A stretch of 64,000 nucleotides of DNA, from assembly GCA_020073465.1 (NCBI GenBank), contig JAIQFC010000015.1:62001-126000 (forward strand), in the 5' to 3' direction. Below the pieces are notes generated by a model that saw only the letters and a program-made list of their open reading frames with translations, ran no database searches and had not been told where the DNA came from. This document shows, piece after piece, positions 46,300 through 56,102 of this stretch. Source of the DNA: Terriglobia bacterium (lineage in GTDB: Bacteria; Acidobacteriota; Terriglobia; Terriglobales; Acidobacteriaceae). The position numbers and the translations under genes are program-made. The stretch's first letter is position 1. Each line of letters begins with the position of its first letter.

Positions 46300-47349
46300 C
46301 TAGTCGGTGTGGGCCACTTCTGCTTCCGCGGGCACGGGCCGAAGCGCAGCCAGGCCGCGTTCGATGGAGTCGTTGATCCTTCGCCGGGAGAGTTCTGCCG
46401 CCACACGAATCGCATTTTTCATCGCATTGGCATTCGAGGACCCGTGCGTGATGATGCACACGCCCTTCACCCCCAGCAATGGCGCGCCGCCATATTCCGT
46501 ATGGTCCAACCGCTTCTTGAAATCAGTGAACGCGCTGCGCGAGAGCAGGGCTCCCACCTGGCGGGTGATAGTCGCCTTCAGCGATTCCTTCAGCGCGGTC
46601 CGGACCAGGTTAGCCACACCCTCAGAGATCTTCAGCGCTACGTTGCCCACAAAACCGTCGGCCACGATTACGTCGACCTGGCCGTTATAGAGATCGCGGC
46701 CCTCCACATTGCCAACAAAGTTCAGCGGCAACTGCTTGAGCAACCGGAACGCCTCGCGGGTAAGTTCGTTGCCCTTGGTTTCTTCTTCGCCGATGGAGAG
46801 CAGGCCCACGCGCGGCCGGAACGCGCTATGCCTTTTTCCAAACATGGCGCGGAAGTAGACGTCACCCATCACTGCGAATTGTTCGAGGTTCTGCGGTTTG
46901 CAGTCGACATTGGCGCCCACATCCAGCAGGATGGCGGCTGTGCCGGGCGCGGTAGGAAACACCGCGGCGAGAGCCGGGCGGTCGACTCCCGGGATTGCGC
47001 CCAGCACTACCTTCGCCGTCGCCATGGCAGCGCCGGTATTGCCGGCAGTAACAAATCCCGAGGCGCGCCCCTCGCGCACCAGGCGCAGCCCGACGCGCAT
47101 GGAGGAGTCCCGCTTGGCGCGTACTGCTTCCACCTTGTCTTCCATCGTGATGTATTCGCCGGCGTGTACGACCTCAATGGGCAGGCGGGCGGCAGAAGGA
47201 TGCCGCTCCAACTCCGCCTTGACCGTGGCTTCCGGACCGATCAGCAGGACGCGCACGTCATAATTGCGCGCAGCCTGAATCGCGCCCTCAATCTCTGGTT
47301 TGGGCGCGCGGTCCGAACCCATCGCATCCAGCGCGATCACGCTAGGCAT
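46300..47349 (-). CDS. plsX: Phosphate acyltransferase PlsX
   Basis: Makes acyl-phosphate from acyl-ACP for phosphatidic acid synthesis. 349 residues beginning [25 protein letters not shown]-like phosphate segments and [22 protein letters not shown]-type [11 protein letters not shown] and [14 protein letters not shown] motifs are present. The tail after about 320 is extended ([20 protein letters not shown]). Located between rpmF and fabD as in many bacteria. Confidence 0.96.
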   Translation of the reverse strand: MPSVIALDAMGSDRAPKPEIEGAIQAARNYDVRVLLIGPEATVKAELERHPSAARLPIEVVHAGEYITMEDKVEAVRAKRDSSMRVGLRLVREGRASGFVTAGNTGAAMATAKVVLGAIPGVDRPALAAVFPTAPGTAAILLDVGANVDCKPQNLEQFAVMGDVYFRAMFGKRHSAFRPRVGLLSIGEEETKGNELTREAFRLLKQLPLNFVGNVEGRDLYNGQVDVIVADGFVGNVALKISEGVANLVRTALKESLKATITRQVGALLSRSAFTDFKKRLDHTEYGGAPLLGVKGVCIITHGSSNANAMKNAIRVAAELSRRRINDSIERGLAALRPVPAEAEVAHTD

Positions 47350-47376
47350 GGTTGATGAGAAAAACGAATCCAGAAA

Positions 47377-47562
47377 CTAGCTGGCTTCTTCGACGTCGAG
47401 AACTTCGCGTCCCTTATAGTAGCCGCACTTGGGGCAAGCGCGATGCGGCATTTTCTTCTCGTGACAGTTGGGGCACTCGGACAGGGAGTGGCCCTTCAGT
47501 GCATCGTGCGCCCGCCGGGTCGAGGTGCGCTTCTGGGAGTGTCGCCGTTTCGGATTAGGCAT
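47377..47562 (-). CDS. rpmF: 50S ribosomal protein L32
   Basis: 61 residues, MPNPKRRHSQKRTSTRRAHD start with the zinc form CxxC...CxxC: CPNCHEKKMPHRACPKCGYY. The start at 47562 is the family start. It lies 27 bases upstream of plsX in the conserved yceD-rpmF-plsX order. Confidence 0.97.
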   Translation of the reverse strand: MPNPKRRHSQKRTSTRRAHDALKGHSLSECPNCHEKKMPHRACPKCGYYKGREVLDVEEAS

Positions 47563-47649
47563 GGTTAAGGATTCCTCTCGCGGGGCCTGGGGCCATCCGC
47601 CAAAATCTGTCATTGTTTCTTGCTGAATGCTGAATGCTAATTGCTTGCC

Positions 47650-48201
47650 TCAGTGCTCCAGTCTGCCGCGGATCTGTTTCAACGCCGACCACCGCGGATC
47701 GTCTATCGCAGCCGTGCAGGAACAACGCTGCTCATTCAGATTTGTACCGCAATGCGGGCACAAGCCCCTGCAATCCTCGCGGCAAGTCACCTTCAAGGGC
47801 AATGCCAACAGAACCTGCTCGCGTAAAACGTCCTCGAGCAGAAGACCTTCGCCTTGATAATAGCCGATCTCGGCTTCCGCGTCGGTCACCGACAGCTCGT
47901 CCCGACCCGCGTCTGTGCCCAGCGGCCGGTACAGCAGCTCAAAGTCGCGCTTTACGTCCTGCGCCACCGGCTCGAGACAGCGGGCGCAACTCAATTCGAA
48001 GCCCGCGGACAATTGTCCACGTAGCCGTATGTCTTTGATTATCTTGTGCTTGCCGTGATGCTCCTCGACCAGTTCGGCGCGTCCAGTTGCCTTCACCGGC
48101 GAACGCTGCCGAGCCTCGTCCCCCAGATCGATGACATCGGGCTGAAACTCCTCCTTGAATTCAATGGGGTGGAGTTCCAATTCTTTGATGTCCAGGAACA
48201 T
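47650..48201 (-). CDS. yceD: DUF177 / YceD family protein
   Basis: 183 residues. Conserved features: CARCLEPVAQDVKRDF in the middle and LPLKVTCREDCRGLCPHCGTNLNEQRC near the C-terminus with several Cys. YceD is linked to 23S rRNA maturation in plants and bacteria, and it commonly precedes rpmF. The ATG at 48201 has GGAGG 6 bases upstream. The gap to rpmF includes a GCTGAATGCT word run (47621-47640). Confidence 0.92.
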   Translation of the reverse strand: MFLDIKELELHPIEFKEEFQPDVIDLGDEARQRSPVKATGRAELVEEHHGKHKIIKDIRLRGQLSAGFELSCARCLEPVAQDVKRDFELLYRPLGTDAGRDELSVTDAEAEIGYYQGEGLLLEDVLREQVLLALPLKVTCREDCRGLCPHCGTNLNEQRCSCTAAIDDPRWSALKQIRGRLEH

Positions 48202-48335
48202 GAGGAACCTCCGCGCAACTACCGTTGTCTACCAGCCCGCGGAAGCACGCCAAGGGGACGTAAGTACCGCAAGGAGCAAGACTTAAGGATAAAGGGCAGG
48301 GAAACGAGTGTCAAGGAAAGGAGTGGCGCATTTCT

Positions 48336-48371
48336 CTAGGGAAATGCTAGACTATTCCTAGGGAAATACTA
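48336..48371 (+). promoter_or_regulatory. Tandem operator for the vapBC-like pair
   Basis: Direct repeats CTAGGGAAATGCTA (48336-48349) and CTAGGGAAATACTA (48358-48371) with a 22-base period, two helical turns, the second reaching the start codon. Each is the core of a near-palindrome (TTTCTCTAGGGAAA; TTCCTAGGGAA). This fits autoregulation by a ribbon-helix-helix antitoxin. Confidence 0.6.
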
Positions 48372-48622
48372 TGGCGACACTCTACGTTGAAAATGTCCCG
48401 GACGCCGTCTACAAAGCACTGCGCCTACGTGCCCGCAAGAACCGCAAGTCGATTGCGGCGGAAGTCATCTCTCTGCTGGAGCAGAACATTCCTACCGAAG
48501 AAGCGCTTAAGCGGCGGCGCAAGGCATTTGAGGGTTTGGCACGCCTTCGGGCGACGCCACCTCTTAGCCCGGGGCCTTTTCCCTCTGCGGAGGAAATGAT
48601 CCGCGAGGATCGTGAACGGTGA
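48371..48622 (+). CDS. Ribbon-helix-helix antitoxin (FitA/VapB type)
   Basis: 83 residues. ATLYVENVPDAVYKALRLRA with RKNRKSIAAEVISLLEQ is the RHH DNA-binding core (strand plus two helices) of FitA-type antitoxins; the C-terminal tail (PPLSPGPFPSAEEMIREDRE) would bind and inhibit the toxin. It overlaps the toxin gene by 4 bases (GTGA). Direct repeats at the start are a likely operator. Confidence 0.9.
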   Translation: MATLYVENVPDAVYKALRLRARKNRKSIAAEVISLLEQNIPTEEALKRRRKAFEGLARLRATPPLSPGPFPSAEEMIREDRER

Positions 48623-49050
48623 CGTGCGTCGTAGTTGACGCCAGTGTTGCCGTGAAATGGTGCCTGCCGGCTGAGCAGGAAGAATTTGTCCTGCAGGCAG
48701 AAGAATTGCTGGCATCTTATCGTCGTAACGAAATTCGGTTTGTCGTACCAGATCTATTCTGGGTGGAAATCGCAAATGCGCTCTGGAAGGCGGTCCGAAG
48801 AGGGAAGATCTCGACGGAAAATGCTAACGCGGCGATGTCGCTGGTCGGCGACCTCGACATTCCGACAATTCCTTCTTTCGGCCTTTTGCCCCAAGCTTTG
48901 GCTTTAGCCGTACGCCACGACCGTACAGTCTACGACAGTCTGTATGTAGCTCTGGCGGTGCAATCCGACAGTGAAATGGTTACTGCGGACGAGCGCCTGG
49001 CGAACGCCCTCGCCGCGCACTTGCCGGTCAAATGGCTGGGTGCGCTGTGA
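48619..49050 (+). CDS. vapC: PIN-domain ribonuclease toxin (VapC type)
   Basis: 143 residues from a GTG at 48619. Acidic triad of the PIN domain: Asp8 in VVVDASVAVKW, Glu in FWVEIANALW, Asp in HDRTVYDSLYVALA and a further Asp in TADERLANA. The expected activity is cleavage of RNA, often tRNA, when the antitoxin is degraded. Translationally coupled to the antitoxin. Confidence 0.92.
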   Translation: MTCVVVDASVAVKWCLPAEQEEFVLQAEELLASYRRNEIRFVVPDLFWVEIANALWKAVRRGKISTENANAAMSLVGDLDIPTIPSFGLLPQALALAVRHDRTVYDSLYVALAVQSDSEMVTADERLANALAAHLPVKWLGAL

Positions 49051-49062
49051 GTGCTGCGACAA

Positions 49063-50196
49063 CTATGGCAGTCCCAACGCTTTCACGGTTATCTCATCCG
49101 GAGTGGGCTTGCCATCTTTTTTCTTCACCACTCCGAAGCTGCCGGAGTAATCCCACATCGCCCAGCCAATCTCGTGACGTTCGAGGGCAGTGCGCACGTC
49201 CTTGATCCACGCGGCACGATCGCGCGGATCGGTAAAGTTGCGGAACACGCCAAACTCATTGCAGATCAGCGGCACCTTGCGTTGCCTGGCCCAGTCGGCG
49301 ACCTGGTTGATTTCCGCCTCGATGCGGGAAGGGTCCCAGTGATCCTGCCCGTAGCGAATCACGTAGAACCGATCCACTGCCTCGGGCACGCCTGCTGCGA
49401 CTTGCGCCGCATTCTCGGGCGATGATGGATAATGCAGCCCCTTCAGCCAGTGCCAGTAATACGCTCCCCAGGTGGCACCCTGATGGGTGAAGATGTGCGG
49501 TTCGTAGAAATGGAAAACATAAATCACGTTGGAATCGGGTAAGGGCTCGAGGAATACGAGGTCGTCATCGTCATCCCAGCGTGCGCCGGTGGCGATAATG
49601 GTGTGTTGCGGTGCGGCCCGCCGGATGGCCGCGGCCAGCTTGGCTTCCACTCCGTACCAGCGGTAGGCGTCCTTGAACTCAGGCTCGTTGAGGATCTCGA
49701 AGAACACGCGCTCGGGATCCCACGAAGCGTAGTGTCGTGCCACCATGCTCCAGAAGTCGGCGTAGCGCTCGACCGGTTCGGTGTCTTTCGTCAGGCGCTC
49801 TTTGAAATCCGAGTCGGGATGCATGTCGATCTCCACGGCGAGGCCAGCGTCGAGAATCATCTTCACCGCGTCGTCGAGATAGCCGAAATATTCCGCCGTT
49901 CCGTCGTTTTGCCGGGCGGCATCCATCATGGGCTGCGGATTCACGCTCAGCCGCACATGATCGAATCCCATGGATTTGATCAGCGCGATGTCAGCGGGGG
50001 TGTTCCAGCTTTGGAAGTGCTCTTTCGTGTATCCCTTCGGGTCCCAAACCTGGGCGAACCACTCGCTGAGGTTGATCCCTCGCCGAATATGTGCGAGCCG
50101 GGCGGGCGGAACGGAAGACAGTGTTTGAGGTGCAGTCTGCGCCAGTGCGGCGGCAGCAAGGAAGAACAGAATTAGACCGGTCCACTTCCGCCTCAT
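49063..50196 (-). CDS. Secreted glycoside hydrolase family 5 enzyme
   Basis: 377 residues: signal peptide (GLILFFLAAAALAQTAPQT), then a TIM barrel. RRGINLSEWF, the acid/base Glu in VFFEILNEPEF and the nucleophile Glu in VPLICNEFGVFRN are visible, as is VIYVFHFYEPHIFTHQG. Likely endo-beta-glucanase or related beta-glycanase; substrate class not fixed. It ends 12 bases from the convergent vapC, and is divergent from nothing; the molybdenum enzyme gene follows upstream on the same strand. Confidence 0.9.
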   Translation of the reverse strand: MRRKWTGLILFFLAAAALAQTAPQTLSSVPPARLAHIRRGINLSEWFAQVWDPKGYTKEHFQSWNTPADIALIKSMGFDHVRLSVNPQPMMDAARQNDGTAEYFGYLDDAVKMILDAGLAVEIDMHPDSDFKERLTKDTEPVERYADFWSMVARHYASWDPERVFFEILNEPEFKDAYRWYGVEAKLAAAIRRAAPQHTIIATGARWDDDDDLVFLEPLPDSNVIYVFHFYEPHIFTHQGATWGAYYWHWLKGLHYPSSPENAAQVAAGVPEAVDRFYVIRYGQDHWDPSRIEAEINQVADWARQRKVPLICNEFGVFRNFTDPRDRAAWIKDVRTALERHEIGWAMWDYSGSFGVVKKKDGKPTPDEITVKALGLP

Positions 50197-50224
50197 GATC
50201 GTCTCTCCTTGAGGTATTAGGTCG

Positions 50225-52345
50225 TTAGCTCAGAATCGGCAACGCCCGGATTCTCTTCTTTGTCGCCGCATAGATCGCGTTGCAGAGAGCGGGCGCGACC
50301 GGTGGTACCGACGGTTCTCCAATCCCGGTAGGCGTCTCCGCGCTGGGGACGGCATACACTTCGACCACGGGCGTCTCGTCCATCCGGAGCGGGGCGTAGT
50401 CGTCGAAATTGCCTTGCACGACGCGACCCTTGTCGATCGTAATCTTGGCGCGCAGTGCATTGGAGAGTCCGTATACGATTCCGCCCTGAATCTGCTGCTC
50501 GAGAATGCTCGGATTCACCACCTGGCCGCAATCGACTGCCGCTACCACCCGATGCACCCGCGGCTGGTTGTTCTCCATGCTGATCTCAACCACCTCGGCC
50601 ATGTAGGAAGCGAAGCATCCGAAGCAGGCGATACCGCAATACCGCCCCGCAGGCAGGGGCTTGTCCCAGCCCGACTTCTCCGCGGCAAGCTGCAGCACGC
50701 CGCGCATGCGGGCGGTGTGCCACGTGGTCGCGAAGTAGGGCAGATCCTGATCCTTGGCCAGAAGGTGCAGCCGGTACTGCAGCGGATCCTTCCCCGCGGC
50801 GACAGCAAGTTCGTCGATGAAGCTCTCCAAGGCAAAAGCTGCTTGCAGCGCGTAAACCGACCGCATCCAGCCCAGGGGCACAGCCGTTTCGGCCATCACA
50901 TACTCGAGCGAGTAGTTCGGTACTGGGTAGACCGGGCCCGCCTCGTCCGGCAGGTCGGGATCGACGCCGTTGGCACCCGGTTGCCCTTTCTGGCCGCTGA
51001 TCGAAGGCGCGATGAGGCGATGCGTCAACGAGACTGGGTAGCCGGAGCCATCCAGCGCGGCGGTAAGCTGATGCAGGCTGGCTGGACGGTAGGTTGAAAA
51101 CCGCATGTCATCCTCACGTGTCCAGATCACCTTCACTGGAGCGTTCGCTGCTTTCGATACCAGCGCCGCTTCGACCGCATAGTCGTGCTCGAGGCGGCGG
51201 CCGAAGCCTCCGCCCATCAGGGTAACGTTTAACTTCACCTGGTCAGACTCAAGCCCAATCGCCTGTGCGACCGAGTCGCGGCAGTCTTGCGGAACCTGCG
51301 TCGGGGCCCATAGCTCGCACTTCGTGCCCTGAAAGTGGGCCGTGCAGTTCCCCGGCTCCATGGGGGCGTGCGCCATGAAGGGCAGCTCGTACTCAGCGGA
51401 GATTCGTCGCCCAGCGGCCTTTGCGGGATCGCCCGCCGAATAGAGGCTTGCGCCCTTCTTCGAAGCCGCTTTCTTGAGCGACGCTGAGACAGCGGCAGTA
51501 TTCAGGTCTTTGTTGGGCCCATCGTCCCAGGTGACATTAAGTATGCGGCGCCCTTCCATTGCTCCCCACACGCTGTCGGCGACGACAGCGATCGCCGAAT
51601 CGCTGACCTTGCCCACATAGCTCACGCCGGGAATTTTCTTCGACTCTTTATCGTCGAAACCCGTCACCTTCCCGCCGATCGTGGGACAGCGCGACAGCAC
51701 TGCGTACTTCATCCCCGGCAAACGGAAGTCGATGCCAAATACCGCCTCGCCCTTTACTTTCGAAGGACTATCCACTCGGGGCAGGCGCTGGCCGACGATC
51801 TTGTAGTCCTTGGGCTGCTTCAGCGGTACATCCGTTGGAATCGGCAGCGTGGACGCCTTCTGTGCGAGCTCGCCGTAACTCAGCTTCCGGTTGGAGGCCG
51901 CATGCTTGACGCTCCCATTCTCCGCTGCGCATGTCGAACGCGCGACGCCCCAGGTCAACGCAGCCGCTGAGATCAGCATCTCGCGTGCCATCGCTCCGGC
52001 TTTGCGCATCGGGTCCCAGGTGGTGCGTATGCTGGCGCTGCCGCCGGTAGTCTGATCTCCGTACAGCGTGCTGGCCCCGGCTTGTTCGATCTCGATTTGC
52101 TTCCAGTCGGCCTCGAGTTCTTCGGCCAGGATCATAGGAAGGGCTGTGCGGACGCCTTGGCCCATCTCGGAGCGCGCTACCACGATCGTCACTTTGTTAT
52201 CCGGAGTGATTCGCAGGTAGGCGTTGGGAGAGAATGCTTCGCTGCCGGAACCACCCTTCCCATGTGGGAGATAGAACCCGATCACCAGTCCGGCACCGGC
52301 GGCGACGCCGGCGGCGACAAACTCACGTCGTGAGAGTGGGCTCAT
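50225..52345 (-). CDS. Molybdopterin-binding subunit of a xanthine-oxidase-family hydroxylase (IorB type), Tat-exported
   Basis: 706 residues. A Tat signal [19 protein letters not shown] at the N-terminus, aldehyde-oxidase a/b-hammerhead domain and the Mo-cofactor domain ([67 protein letters not shown]). Similar to isoquinoline 1-oxidoreductase beta subunits: exported, with no FAD subunit. It overlaps the [2Fe-2S] subunit gene by 4 bases. Electrons probably go to a cytochrome. Substrate (N-heterocycle or aldehyde) unknown. Confidence 0.9.
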   Translation of the reverse strand: MSPLSRREFVAAGVAAGAGLVIGFYLPHGKGGSGSEAFSPNAYLRITPDNKVTIVVARSEMGQGVRTALPMILAEELEADWKQIEIEQAGASTLYGDQTTGGSASIRTTWDPMRKAGAMAREMLISAAALTWGVARSTCAAENGSVKHAASNRKLSYGELAQKASTLPIPTDVPLKQPKDYKIVGQRLPRVDSPSKVKGEAVFGIDFRLPGMKYAVLSRCPTIGGKVTGFDDKESKKIPGVSYVGKVSDSAIAVVADSVWGAMEGRRILNVTWDDGPNKDLNTAAVSASLKKAASKKGASLYSAGDPAKAAGRRISAEYELPFMAHAPMEPGNCTAHFQGTKCELWAPTQVPQDCRDSVAQAIGLESDQVKLNVTLMGGGFGRRLEHDYAVEAALVSKAANAPVKVIWTREDDMRFSTYRPASLHQLTAALDGSGYPVSLTHRLIAPSISGQKGQPGANGVDPDLPDEAGPVYPVPNYSLEYVMAETAVPLGWMRSVYALQAAFALESFIDELAVAAGKDPLQYRLHLLAKDQDLPYFATTWHTARMRGVLQLAAEKSGWDKPLPAGRYCGIACFGCFASYMAEVVEISMENNQPRVHRVVAAVDCGQVVNPSILEQQIQGGIVYGLSNALRAKITIDKGRVVQGNFDDYAPLRMDETPVVEVYAVPSAETPTGIGEPSVPPVAPALCNAIYAATKKRIRALPILS

Positions 52346-52809
52346 CGCGCACCTCCGTTCCCCGCGGCCCGATGCACCGCCTTGCGAATGCGTTCATAGG
52401 TTCCGCAGCGGCACAGGTTGCCGTTCATCGCCTGCGTGATCTGCTCGTCGGTGGGACGCGGTGTCGTGGCCAGTAATGCCGCAGCTGACATGATCTGGCC
52501 GGTCTGGCAATAGCCGCATTGTGGCACTTCCTCATCGATCCATGCCTGCTGCAGCACGTGCAAGCCGTTCACACTCAACCCCTCAATCGTTGTGACGCTC
52601 TTCCCCGCTACTTGCGAAACAGGAGTGGAGCACGAGCGTATAGGCGAGCCGTCGACGTGCACGGTGCAGGCACCGCACAATCCGGCGCCGCAGCCAAATT
52701 TTGTACCGGTGAGTTCGAGGGTGTCACGCAGAACCCAGAGGAGAGGAGTTTCCGGAGAGACGCTGACTTTCTTTTCACTACCGTTTACGCGCAGTGTGAT
52801 GTCGGCCAT
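52342..52809 (-). CDS. [2Fe-2S] subunit of the molybdenum hydroxylase (IorA type)
   Basis: 155 residues, two [2Fe-2S] clusters: [16 protein letters not shown] with a further Cys in SPIRSC (plant-type cluster) and [10 protein letters not shown] plus [15 protein letters not shown] (C-terminal cluster). No signal peptide, so it is likely co-exported with the Tat-bearing large subunit as a complex. First gene of the pair. Confidence 0.94.
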   Translation of the reverse strand: MADITLRVNGSEKKVSVSPETPLLWVLRDTLELTGTKFGCGAGLCGACTVHVDGSPIRSCSTPVSQVAGKSVTTIEGLSVNGLHVLQQAWIDEEVPQCGYCQTGQIMSAAALLATTPRPTDEQITQAMNGNLCRCGTYERIRKAVHRAAGNGGAR

Positions 52810-52930
52810 GTTGCTCCCGTGGTTGAGTGGGAATTAGGACAACATGGTACTGAACCGACAGAAAAAGGGGAAATGGGATTCGGGAGAAGGTGTTGTCAAC
52901 CGCCAAACGCCGGCATGTCCGAAGATCGAC

Positions 52931-54532
52931 TCAGCGAACCGAATCCGAAGCTATCTCCTGCGCAATCCTGTACCCGATCTCGGTCAGGAACTCCCGGAAC
53001 GAGGGGATCTCGTACAGCCGCATTCCGAGTTCCTGTTCATCCTGCTGGACATTCCACGCATGTGCGCCCGAACCCGCATCGCGCACGGCGCTGCGCAGCT
53101 TCGCTGCTGTTGTTACGTCAAAGCTCTCCGACACGACCACGCTGTTGTCGGCCCAGTGCTCGACAATCACCGGCCCCTCTTCGGTTGCAACTTGCACCGT
53201 TGAAACCGGGCAGTCTGCTCCTGTACAAGCCGGCTGAGCTTGCGTTGCGGCTGTGTGGTAGCGCTGGGAGACGGCTCCAGCATAGAAGTGGGCAAATCTC
53301 TCCGCGGCCTGGGGAGACTTCCAGCGTGAAACATACAGCAGTGCCAGATCGGAGGTGCTGGGCGCGATTTCGGACCCGGCTCCCGACTTCGTCCGGCGAT
53401 AGGTCACATACGCGCCACCCTGCCAGGCTGACGAAAGCTCATCAGCGATCTTTCGCTGGCCGTACTGCTTCAGCAGAGCGCGAACGTCCAGTTCTCCGAT
53501 CCCGCCCGAGTCATAGACGTCATATTCGTTGTTGAGGAGCTGGTGCATGTCCGGAATGCGTACAGGCGGCAGCTTCTCACCGTTGATATAGGTGTCCGGC
53601 TGCAGCACCTCACGCGAGTTGCGGGGAGGCCGGGCAAAGACTCCCGCGAACGCCATCTCCTTGCCGCCTTTGTGCAACAGTTCGCCTTCAAAGATCAGGC
53701 CTTCGTTGTAGGCAAACGTGCCGGCCTCGCGGAGAATCATGGGCGCGTCGTGCAACATCTGGGAGTCAGCCACGGCTTTCACGGCCGGCTCTTCCATCTG
53801 GTAGATCAAGCCCGGTGTATCGGCCAGATTGCGACCCAAGGGTGCCAGAACATAGTCGACATAAACCACCATCGCCTGCCCCTCGACCACAGCCTTGCGC
53901 GCGGTGGCGCTGTCATCGTTGCTACTGTCTTTATCTTTGTCCTTGGCCGCAGCCTCGGCGGCCTTCATCCACTTCCTCAAGTCGTAATTCTGGTCCTGAA
54001 GGGCATGGGTCAGCTCGTGGGCAAGGATCGGCTCCTGGCGGTCGGTGGGAACCCAGTTCAAGAGAGAGATCGTCTTGGTCTCGTCGTCGTAGTAACCGGC
54101 GACATTAGCTCCGGTTGCCTTCACCAGAAAGTCCCGCAGGTTAAACTCCCGCGGCAGGAAGCCGAGCTTCTTCATGCTCAACTCCGCCTGGGCAAAACGC
54201 TGGGTGTACTCTTCCTTGGCGAGGCGTCCGCTGGCATATTTCTCTACGTCGGTTTTGCCGACCATCTGGCGCTTCACGACGGCGCGCTTCGGCATCCCGG
54301 TATCTTGCGCCGCGAAGGCGAAGATCTTGTCGACCAAAGCAAAAAGCTTTTTCGTGTCGGAGTCGGTCATTCGGACTTCCTCCGTCGTGTCTTTGCGCAG
54401 CCGGCGCGCGACATCCCCAAGGCTCTGGCTCTGACCTGCCGCCTGCGGCTCGGTCTGCTGGCCAAAGGCTGGGACGAAGAAGAGTCCAAGGAAGCAGACT
54501 GAGAAGAACACACTCCAGCGCTGAAAGGTCAT
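52931..54532 (-). CDS. Secreted HExxH putative metalloprotease, family not recognised
   Basis: 533 residues from the ATG at 54532: signal peptide (FFSVCFLGLFFVPAFGQQ), helical N-terminal region (MTDSDTKKLFALVDKI), a zinc-protease motif AHELTHALQDQNYDL (His-Glu-xx-His) near residue 200 preceded by TISLLNWVPTDRQEPIL, then an alpha/beta region. A basic-acidic low-complexity stretch (AAKDKDKDSSNDDSA) follows the motif. A downstream Glu for gluzincin-type coordination could be the EGQAMVVYVDY Glu. No named family is certain. Confidence 0.75.
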   Translation of the reverse strand: MTFQRWSVFFSVCFLGLFFVPAFGQQTEPQAAGQSQSLGDVARRLRKDTTEEVRMTDSDTKKLFALVDKIFAFAAQDTGMPKRAVVKRQMVGKTDVEKYASGRLAKEEYTQRFAQAELSMKKLGFLPREFNLRDFLVKATGANVAGYYDDETKTISLLNWVPTDRQEPILAHELTHALQDQNYDLRKWMKAAEAAAKDKDKDSSNDDSATARKAVVEGQAMVVYVDYVLAPLGRNLADTPGLIYQMEEPAVKAVADSQMLHDAPMILREAGTFAYNEGLIFEGELLHKGGKEMAFAGVFARPPRNSREVLQPDTYINGEKLPPVRIPDMHQLLNNEYDVYDSGGIGELDVRALLKQYGQRKIADELSSAWQGGAYVTYRRTKSGAGSEIAPSTSDLALLYVSRWKSPQAAERFAHFYAGAVSQRYHTAATQAQPACTGADCPVSTVQVATEEGPVIVEHWADNSVVVSESFDVTTAAKLRSAVRDAGSGAHAWNVQQDEQELGMRLYEIPSFREFLTEIGYRIAQEIASDSVR

Positions 54533-54647
54533 GATCCGGGCCTCGCTCAAGGAACAAGATGCACTGCTGAAGATTTTCCTTGAGTCAGGGCAGGGACTCA
54601 CGACAAAAGAACGGCGATCGTCTTACGAAGGTAATGAAAGGAAGGTT

Positions 54648-55526
54648 CTACGGCCTCGTTTTCGCGATTTCGGGCAAAACCTCGCGCTGTTTGCTCGGGG
54701 TGCCGCCGAGGTGGTGCTTGGTCAGGCCGTCCCGCAGGAATTCGAAGCCTTCCTCCGGAGTATCTACGAACTTGAACAGATCGAGGTCTTCCTGCGCAAC
54801 CGTGCCCGCATCGACAAAAGCCTGGAAGTTCATGATGCGGTGCCAGTACTCGCTGCCGTAGATCACGACCAGAATCTTCTTGGCCAGCTTGTCGGTCTGC
54901 GCCAGGGTCAGGATCTCGAACAGTTCGTCCATGGTGCCAAATCCACCCGGAAAGATGACGAGCGCCTTGGCCAGATAGGCGAACCAGAACTTGCGCATGA
55001 AGAAGTAGTGAAACTCAAAGTTCAGTGACGGCGTGATGTACGGATTCGGGTTCTGCTCGAAGGGCAGGTTGATGTTCAAGCCGATCGTTTTCCCGCCCGC
55101 CTCGTGCGCGCCGAGGTTAGCTGCCTCCATGATGCCGGGCCCGCCTCCCGTGGTGACCACGAAACGCCGTCGCCGCGCGGGAATCTGGATCGACCACTCC
55201 GTCAGCAGGTAGGCCATGCGGCGGGCGTCCTCGTAATAGCGAGCCATGTCTACGCTCGCGAGCGCTCGTTTCAGGTCCTTTTCCTGCTGTCCGGGCGAAA
55301 TGTTGGCGCCATTATTCTCCACGCTGGTCAGGTTCGTCTTGGCGGCGGCGCTTCCCTGAAAGCGCGCCGAACCGAAGAACACGACTGTGTCCTGAATCTG
55401 CTCGCGGCGGAAGCGCGCCAGCGGCTCACTGTACTCGGAGAGAATGCGCAGCAGGCGCCCGTCCGGACTGTTCAGGAACGGCTCGTTGCGGTATGCCAGC
55501 GGCGCGGATTTCAGCTTTTCCGTCAT
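54648..55526 (-). CDS. LOG family protein (cytokinin-activating/nucleotide phosphoribohydrolase type)
   Basis: 292 residues, long form of the LOG/TIGR00730 group. Rossmann fold with VVFFGSARFQG, TTGGGPGIMEAANLGAHEAGG and the signature PGGFGTMDELFEILTLAQT (catalytic Glu with an upstream Arg). Bacterial LOG enzymes release free bases from nucleoside 5'-monophosphates. N-terminal extension of about 80 residues. The ATG at 55526 has GAGGGG 9 bases upstream. Confidence 0.9.
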   Translation of the reverse strand: MTEKLKSAPLAYRNEPFLNSPDGRLLRILSEYSEPLARFRREQIQDTVVFFGSARFQGSAAAKTNLTSVENNGANISPGQQEKDLKRALASVDMARYYEDARRMAYLLTEWSIQIPARRRRFVVTTGGGPGIMEAANLGAHEAGGKTIGLNINLPFEQNPNPYITPSLNFEFHYFFMRKFWFAYLAKALVIFPGGFGTMDELFEILTLAQTDKLAKKILVVIYGSEYWHRIMNFQAFVDAGTVAQEDLDLFKFVDTPEEGFEFLRDGLTKHHLGGTPSKQREVLPEIAKTRP

Positions 55527-55629
55527 GTAGGGATTCCCCTCAGAGATCTACGGCGCGCTTTGCGCAGGGTATCAGCATACCGAAGTGGGAACGGAATGGG
55601 TATGAGAGTTCCTGCGGGTGGCGTCGCGG

Positions 55630-55998
55630 CTAAGTGTGCTCGTGGTAGTGAAGCGCCTCCCAGAATCCAATCCAGACGTCGAGCAGTCCCAAGCCACTGC
55701 AAATGCCACGGAAGAAGCCGCTCGAAACAAACGTACGAAGGTTCGGGAACGAGAGCAGCAGGTAGTTGTCGGTCCACTCCGGAGTCCAAGGAAGGATGAT
55801 CAGGAGAACCCCCGCGACCGCACTGATCAAGACGAAGAGAAAGACTGAAGTCCGGTGCAGCCAGAGCTGCAGCCGGGTGTGCTCCTGCGAGTGCGCCGGT
55901 TTCGGCGGCGGATCGAGCAGCGCGGTTCCTGATTCCGCGGCGGGAGGTGCCACCGGCTTGCCAGGGCCGTTCGAAATTGGATTGGGATTGGTCGTCAC
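55630..55998 (-). CDS. Small membrane protein of unknown function
   Basis: 122 residues from a GTG at 55998 with GGAG 6 bases upstream. Pro-rich N-terminus (NPISNGPGKPVAPPAAESG), a helix SVFLFVLISAVAGVLLIILPW, and a C-terminal hydrophobic hairpin-like segment (GICSGLGLLDVWIGFWEALHYHEHT) ending in a His pair. No family recognised. Convergent orientation with nothing; followed downstream by the LOG gene on the same strand. Confidence 0.65.
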   Translation of the reverse strand: MTTNPNPISNGPGKPVAPPAAESGTALLDPPPKPAHSQEHTRLQLWLHRTSVFLFVLISAVAGVLLIILPWTPEWTDNYLLLSFPNLRTFVSSGFFRGICSGLGLLDVWIGFWEALHYHEHT

Positions 55999-56102
55999 AC
56001 GTGGCTCCGCCGCCAAGCCGCATAGGAGCGATTCTCACATGCACCCAGAACAGGGTGATCCGGATGATAAAGAGGATGAGGGCTCAAACCCATCGAGCTA
56101 TT

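Noticed and set aside
46180-47355. 391-residue open frame opposite plsX
   Set aside because: No homology-like features and it would overlap two well-supported essential genes.
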